From Desulfobacterales bacterium (GTDB lineage Bacteria > Desulfobacterota > Desulfobacteria > Desulfobacterales > Desulfosalsimonadaceae), in contig SLIE01000409.1 in the NCBI GenBank assembly GCA_007135795.1, positions 1 through 16,406 of the forward strand: DNA of 16,406 bases. The letters run 5' to 3'. Position numbers and translations under genes: made by a program. This document shows, piece by piece, positions 13,718 through 16,406 of this stretch (position 1 is its first letter; each line of letters begins with the position of its first letter). The notes beneath the pieces are model-generated. The model did not search any database. It saw only the letters and a program-made list of their open reading frames with translations, and was not told where the DNA came from.

Positions 13718-14478
13718 CACAAGTATCTCCTGTTATTCAGGTACAAGACGTATCTTTTTCCTACAACCGCGAACCGACCCTTACAAATCTCACCTTTGAG
13801 GTGCCGGAGAGAGAGTTTCTGGCCATCATTGGTCCGAACGGCGGCGGAAAATCAACGCTCATAAAGCTCATTTTGGGGCTTTTGGAGCCCAATCACGGCC
13901 GAATCCTCGTCAAGGGCCGCTCCCCCAGGAAAATGTCAAAGATTTTCGGGTATGTACCGCAAGACGTCAACGTAAACATCCAGTTCCCAATTGCGGTCAT
14001 GGACGTGATCCTGATGGGACGCCTGCGACATCGGGGACATTTCGGCATCAATAAACAAGACCGGCAACGCGTAATGGAACTCATGACGATGACCGGGATT
14101 CCGGGTCTGGAAAACCGGAAAATACGGGACCTGTCAGCGGGTCAACGAGAACGTGTATTCATCGCACGTGCATTGGCCGCCGACCCGGACATTCTCATTC
14201 TGGACGAACCGACCGCCAGTGTTGACACGGCCGGCAAAACAGAACTCTACGCCCTGCTCAAGGATCTCAATGAAACAAAAACCATCATTGTGGTCAGTCA
14301 CGACCTGATGATTGTCTCCAGCTACGTTAAAAGCGTGGCCTGTGTCAATCAAGGAATTCACTATCATCCCAAAAACGAAATAACGGAGACCATGCTTCAA
14401 ATGGGTTATCATTGCCCCGTGGAATTGATTGCTCACGGCCAACCTCACCGGATTCTCAAAACCCACGGGGATTTTTAG
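13714..14478 (+). CDS. znuC: Zinc/manganese-type ABC transporter ATP-binding protein
   Basis: This is the cytoplasmic ATPase of a cluster 9 metal importer (ZnuC/MntB type). The 254-residue protein has Walker A GPNGGGKST at 40-48, the Q-loop glutamine at Gln83 (YVPQD), the signature LSAGQRERV at 140-148, Walker B LILDEPTASVD at 161-171 and the switch histidine His196 (VVSHD). The signature has Ala for the usual second Gly. The C-terminal region HYHP...MGYHCPVELIAHG is typical of metal-transport ATPases. ATG 13714 overlaps the stop of the znuA relic; AGAAGGG lies upstream. znuB starts 2 bp after the stop. Metal specificity cannot be fixed from the ATPase alone. Confidence 0.93.
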   Translation: MTQVSPVIQVQDVSFSYNREPTLTNLTFEVPEREFLAIIGPNGGGKSTLIKLILGLLEPNHGRILVKGRSPRKMSKIFGYVPQDVNVNIQFPIAVMDVILMGRLRHRGHFGINKQDRQRVMELMTMTGIPGLENRKIRDLSAGQRERVFIARALAADPDILILDEPTASVDTAGKTELYALLKDLNETKTIIVVSHDLMIVSSYVKSVACVNQGIHYHPKNEITETMLQMGYHCPVELIAHGQPHRILKTHGDF

Positions 14479-14480
14479 CT

Positions 14481-15350
14481 TTGATTGAAGCCCTACAGTT
14501 CGAATTTATGAGAAATGCGGTGTTTGCAGGACTTCTTGCCAGCATCCTCTGCGGTATCATCGGATCGTTCGTGGTGGTGAACCGATTGATCTTTCTGGCA
14601 GGCGGAATTGCGCACGCCGCCTACGGGGGTATCGGGATCGCCTTTTTCTTTGGCATTCCTTATATCTACGGCACCATCGGCGTTTCCCTGGCAGCGGCGT
14701 TTATCATGACAGCAGTGACGATAAAAGCAAAAAACCGGCAGGACACATTCATCGGCGTGTTATGGGCGGTGGGAATGGCCATGGGCGTTATTCTGATCGA
14801 TTTGACCCCGGGGTATCATGTTGATCTCATGAGTTACCTTTTTGGCAGCATACTGGCTGTGCCATCGGCCGACATAAGATGGATGGCCGGACTGGGTGCT
14901 GTCACGCTGGTTTTGACAATTCTTTTTTATCGCGATATACTGGCAATCTCATACGATGCCGAGTTTGCCAGATTAAGGGGGGTGCCGGTCAATCTGCTTT
15001 ACTTTATTTACATCGCACTCGTGGCGGTATCCATTGTGTTTATCATTCGCGTGGTGGGGTTGATCCTGGTTATCGCACTCATGACCATCCCGCCCTATAT
15101 TGCCGAAAAGTATGTGCGATCGCTAATGATGATGATGGTTCTCTCCGTTCTGCTGTCGGTCGTATTCAATATGACGGGACTATGGGTCTCTTACCATATG
15201 GACCTGACCTCCGGCGCAACCATCATCATGGTGGCCGCAACCGGGTTTTTTATTTCACTCGGAGTGGACCAGGTCATATCTTTTTCACGTAAACGAAAAA
15301 CCCAGCGTTCAAGCCGCAAAATGTTGAAAACAAAAAAGGATGCTTTATAA
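14481..15350 (+). CDS. znuB: Zinc/manganese-type ABC transporter permease
   Basis: This membrane permease is the partner of ZnuC. The 289-residue protein has about 8 hydrophobic helices and the family blocks GGIAHAAYGGIG (41-52), YLFGSIL (119-125), DAEFARLRGVP (159-169) and ALMTIPPYIAEKY (199-211). I chose the TTG at 14481-14483: the sequence then begins IEALQFEFMRNA, which matches family N-termini, and it lies 2 bp after the znuC stop, with GGGGAT upstream. A TTG at 14412 would overlap znuC by 67 bp. An ATG at 14508 would lose nine conserved-looking residues. The tail is basic (KRKTQRSSRK). A YidD-like gene follows 8 bp later. Confidence 0.92.
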   Translation: MIEALQFEFMRNAVFAGLLASILCGIIGSFVVVNRLIFLAGGIAHAAYGGIGIAFFFGIPYIYGTIGVSLAAAFIMTAVTIKAKNRQDTFIGVLWAVGMAMGVILIDLTPGYHVDLMSYLFGSILAVPSADIRWMAGLGAVTLVLTILFYRDILAISYDAEFARLRGVPVNLLYFIYIALVAVSIVFIIRVVGLILVIALMTIPPYIAEKYVRSLMMMMVLSVLLSVVFNMTGLWVSYHMDLTSGATIIMVAATGFFISLGVDQVISFSRKRKTQRSSRKMLKTKKDAL

Positions 15351-15358
15351 TTTATATT

Positions 15359-15817
15359 ATGGCTGATTCAAATTCTAAAACCACATCGAACCGGAGATTG
15401 TTTAATTCTCCGGCAAAACCACGCATCAAGGGAAAATTCCCCCGGAAATTATTGATAACCGGGGTATGTCTTGCGCTGATCATGCTTATTGGTTGCAGTT
15501 CCTGGCACCATGAAGACACCCCGGGGACAGCGTTTTCATCCCCGATCGAGTTCTACCAGGGCCCCCTGAACCATTTGCACGCCGTCCGGGAAGGGAGTTG
15601 CCCCATGCATCCTTCCTGCTCAACGTATGCACAGGAAGCTTTTGAAAAACACGGACCCATGATAGGGTGGGCCATGACATACGACCGGGTGCTCCGGTGT
15701 GGCCGCAATGAAACGGGAATCACCAGACAAGTCAATATAAATGGGAGCATGAGGCACTACGACCCCATCCATAACAATGACTTCTGGTGGTATAAAGACG
15801 ATTCTACAGACTCTTAG
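15359..15817 (+). CDS. YidD-like protein with a lipoprotein signal
   Basis: YidD (membrane protein insertion efficiency factor, DUF37) is normally a small cytoplasmic-face protein near YidC. Here the YidD core is clear: FYQGPL (65-70), CPMHPSCSTYAQEAFEKHG (81-99) and YDRVLRCGRN (108-117), with the conserved cysteines Cys81, Cys87 and Cys114. In front of it is a basic N-terminus and a hydrophobic stretch ending in the lipobox LIGC (43-46), so the mature protein should be a lipoprotein anchored at Cys46 and exported, opposite to classical YidD. The C-terminus (YDPIHNNDFWW) has the family's DP turn. The ATG 15359 lacks a close ribosome binding site; coupling to znuB, 8 bp upstream, may serve. 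It is probably co-transcribed with znuCB; a link to metal uptake is not proven. Confidence 0.85.
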   Translation: MADSNSKTTSNRRLFNSPAKPRIKGKFPRKLLITGVCLALIMLIGCSSWHHEDTPGTAFSSPIEFYQGPLNHLHAVREGSCPMHPSCSTYAQEAFEKHGPMIGWAMTYDRVLRCGRNETGITRQVNINGSMRHYDPIHNNDFWWYKDDSTDS

Positions 15818-15829
15818 TTGAAAATATTC

Positions 15830-15927
15830 GATGTGGGGCTTTGCTTCGTCCCGCGCCAACTGCGCGGCCTCCAGGCGTATTTGCAGGCGGTGTTGAGCAC
15901 TGCTGCCCAACACCACAACCCAACATC
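15830..15927. repeat. Cluster of hairpins resembling the REP-like repeat
   Basis: The gap before the CBM48 gene holds nested palindromes: GATGT 15830-15834 with ACATC 15923-15927; CCGCGC 15851-15856 with GCGCGG 15862-15867; GGTGTTG 15889-15895 with CAACACC 15908-15914. The stretch GGGCTTTGCTTCG...GCGCCAAC (15836-15860) resembles the right arm of the repeat at 5138-5170 (GGGCTTCGCCTCG...GCGCCAAC). It may be a diverged member of the same family, and may also serve as a terminator for the znu transcript. Confidence 0.5.
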
Positions 15928-15965
15928 AAAACGATCCGCATGCGGTTAAAAATCCGGAGACCCCA

Positions 15966-16262
15966 ATGATCAAAAAAACTTACAGCAAAACAGGAAAGCA
16001 TTGTCGTGTCACCTTCAAAATCAACCCTGGCATGGAAGCACAAAGCGCCGCAATTTGTGGCGATTTCAACAACTGGGACCAGTGCTCGAAACTCATGCGC
16101 AAAACGACAACCGGCGCTTTTTTCATTACCTGCTCCCTTCCAGCCGGGCAATCATATCGGTTCCGGTATCTCATCGACGCCCACCAGTGGCAAAATGATG
16201 ACATGGCTGACGACTACGTCATGAATGATCACGGGTCTTCGGATTGTATCGTTACCATCTGA
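15966..16262 (+). CDS. Free-standing CBM48 / glycogen-binding domain protein
   Basis: The 98-residue protein is a single immunoglobulin-like domain of the CBM48 (isoamylase N-terminal / AMPK glycogen-binding) type. Seen in sequence are CRVTFKI (13-19), AAICGDFNNWD (28-38), SLPAGQSYRFRYLID (57-71), and a closing block with W75 and DDYVMNDHGSSD (82-93). In this family the W and N of GDFNNW and the YRFRYL strand shape the fold and sugar site. There is no catalytic domain, so it may bind glycogen or regulate a partner enzyme. The ATG has GGAGA 5-6 bases upstream. It stands alone after a repeat-rich gap and faces a minus-strand gene. Confidence 0.88.
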   Translation: MIKKTYSKTGKHCRVTFKINPGMEAQSAAICGDFNNWDQCSKLMRKTTTGAFFITCSLPAGQSYRFRYLIDAHQWQNDDMADDYVMNDHGSSDCIVTI

Positions 16263-16291
16263 AAAACCGCAGGAACCCTGATCTCTGGTTA

Positions 16292-16314
16292 AAGCGCGCT
16301 CCGAGAGCGCACTT
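16292..16314 (-). terminator. Hairpin terminator between convergent genes
   Basis: A 10-bp stem (16292-16301 with 16305-16314) has a 3-base loop; its core GCGCTC/GAGCGC is perfect. The one imperfect pair is a G-U wobble only in minus-strand RNA, and there a short U run (CUUUAA) follows, so it mainly serves the minus-strand gene ending at 16314. It also lies 30 bp after the CBM48 gene. Confidence 0.55.
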
Positions 16315-16406
16315 CAGTAGCTGCCAAGTATTTTCAGGTATTCGACACTGCCTGACAGCTGTTTTTGTATACCGGCAAAATCAGGTTTTTCCATGTCTGC
16401 TTCCAG
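16314..16406 (-). CDS. C-terminal end of a minus-strand gene, possibly prephenate dehydratase
   Basis: The frame is open from the right edge of the window to TGA at 16314-16316, giving the last 30 residues of a protein whose start lies outside. The visible part ends SGSVEYLKILGSY. A closing LK(I/V)LGSY is typical for the end of the ACT domain in chorismate mutase/prephenate dehydratase proteins (PheA, phenylalanine synthesis), so that is the best guess. It is only a 30-residue fragment; prephenate dehydrogenase-type or unrelated proteins remain possible. A hairpin terminator overlaps the stop. Confidence 0.55.
   Translation of the reverse strand: MEADMEKPDFAGIQKQLSGSVEYLKILGSY

Noticed and set aside
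14412..14480. Upstream TTG start for znuB
   Set aside because: It would overlap znuC by 67 bp; the TTG at 14481 gives the usual N-terminus and tight coupling.

Overview
The window looks like a stretch of chromosome from a Desulfobacterota (former Deltaproteobacteria) bacterium, most likely a Desulfobacterales-type anaerobe. The grounds are inferential: F0 genes atpB-atpE that end at a terminator with no F1 genes behind them, an acyl-CoA dehydrogenase with its own MarR regulator, and several palindromic intergenic repeats of a kind I associate with those genomes. No rRNA, tRNA, CRISPR array, phage or transposase gene was seen.

Layout. 1-785 (+): the end of atpB, then atpE, closed by a strong terminator that also faces the end of uvrA. 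784-4732 (-): pdxA followed by uvrA. 4733-5308: non-coding, with a REP-like inverted repeat. 5309-6253 (-): a protein with two DUF1566/Lcl-type domains. 6254-6564: non-coding, with a TIR-bounded repeat and the marR promoter. 6565-8781 (+): a MarR regulator and an acyl-CoA dehydrogenase that share a 12-bp promoter motif. 8782-9176: a hairpin and a long imperfect inverted repeat between convergent genes. 9177-13211 (-): transcription order is a diadenylate-cyclase-like protein, a MITE-like element, an MFS transporter and a CNT nucleoside transporter. 13212-13717: non-coding DNA with a promoter, an unexplained minus-strand terminator and what looks like a decayed zinc-binding protein gene (znuA). 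13714-15817 (+): znuC, znuB and a YidD-like lipoprotein. 15966-16262 (+): a free-standing CBM48 glycogen-binding domain. 16314-16406 (-): the C-terminus of another gene, possibly prephenate dehydratase.

How they may work together. AtpB and AtpE form the proton channel and rotor ring of ATP synthase. The MarR protein probably controls itself and the acyl-CoA dehydrogenase, which would act in fatty or aromatic acyl-CoA oxidation. The DisA_N-type cyclase is in line with two transporters, one of them for nucleosides, so nucleotide second-messenger signalling and nucleoside uptake may be linked, although a mobile-element-like repeat now lies between cyclase and transporters. ZnuCB would be a zinc/manganese-type importer that has lost its own binding protein.

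The most interesting items are the cyclase with a variant RHN motif and a large N-terminal domain, the znuA relic, the repeat that supplies the cyclase stop codon, the shared MarR operator candidate, the lipoprotein form of YidD and the 223-bp inverted repeat.
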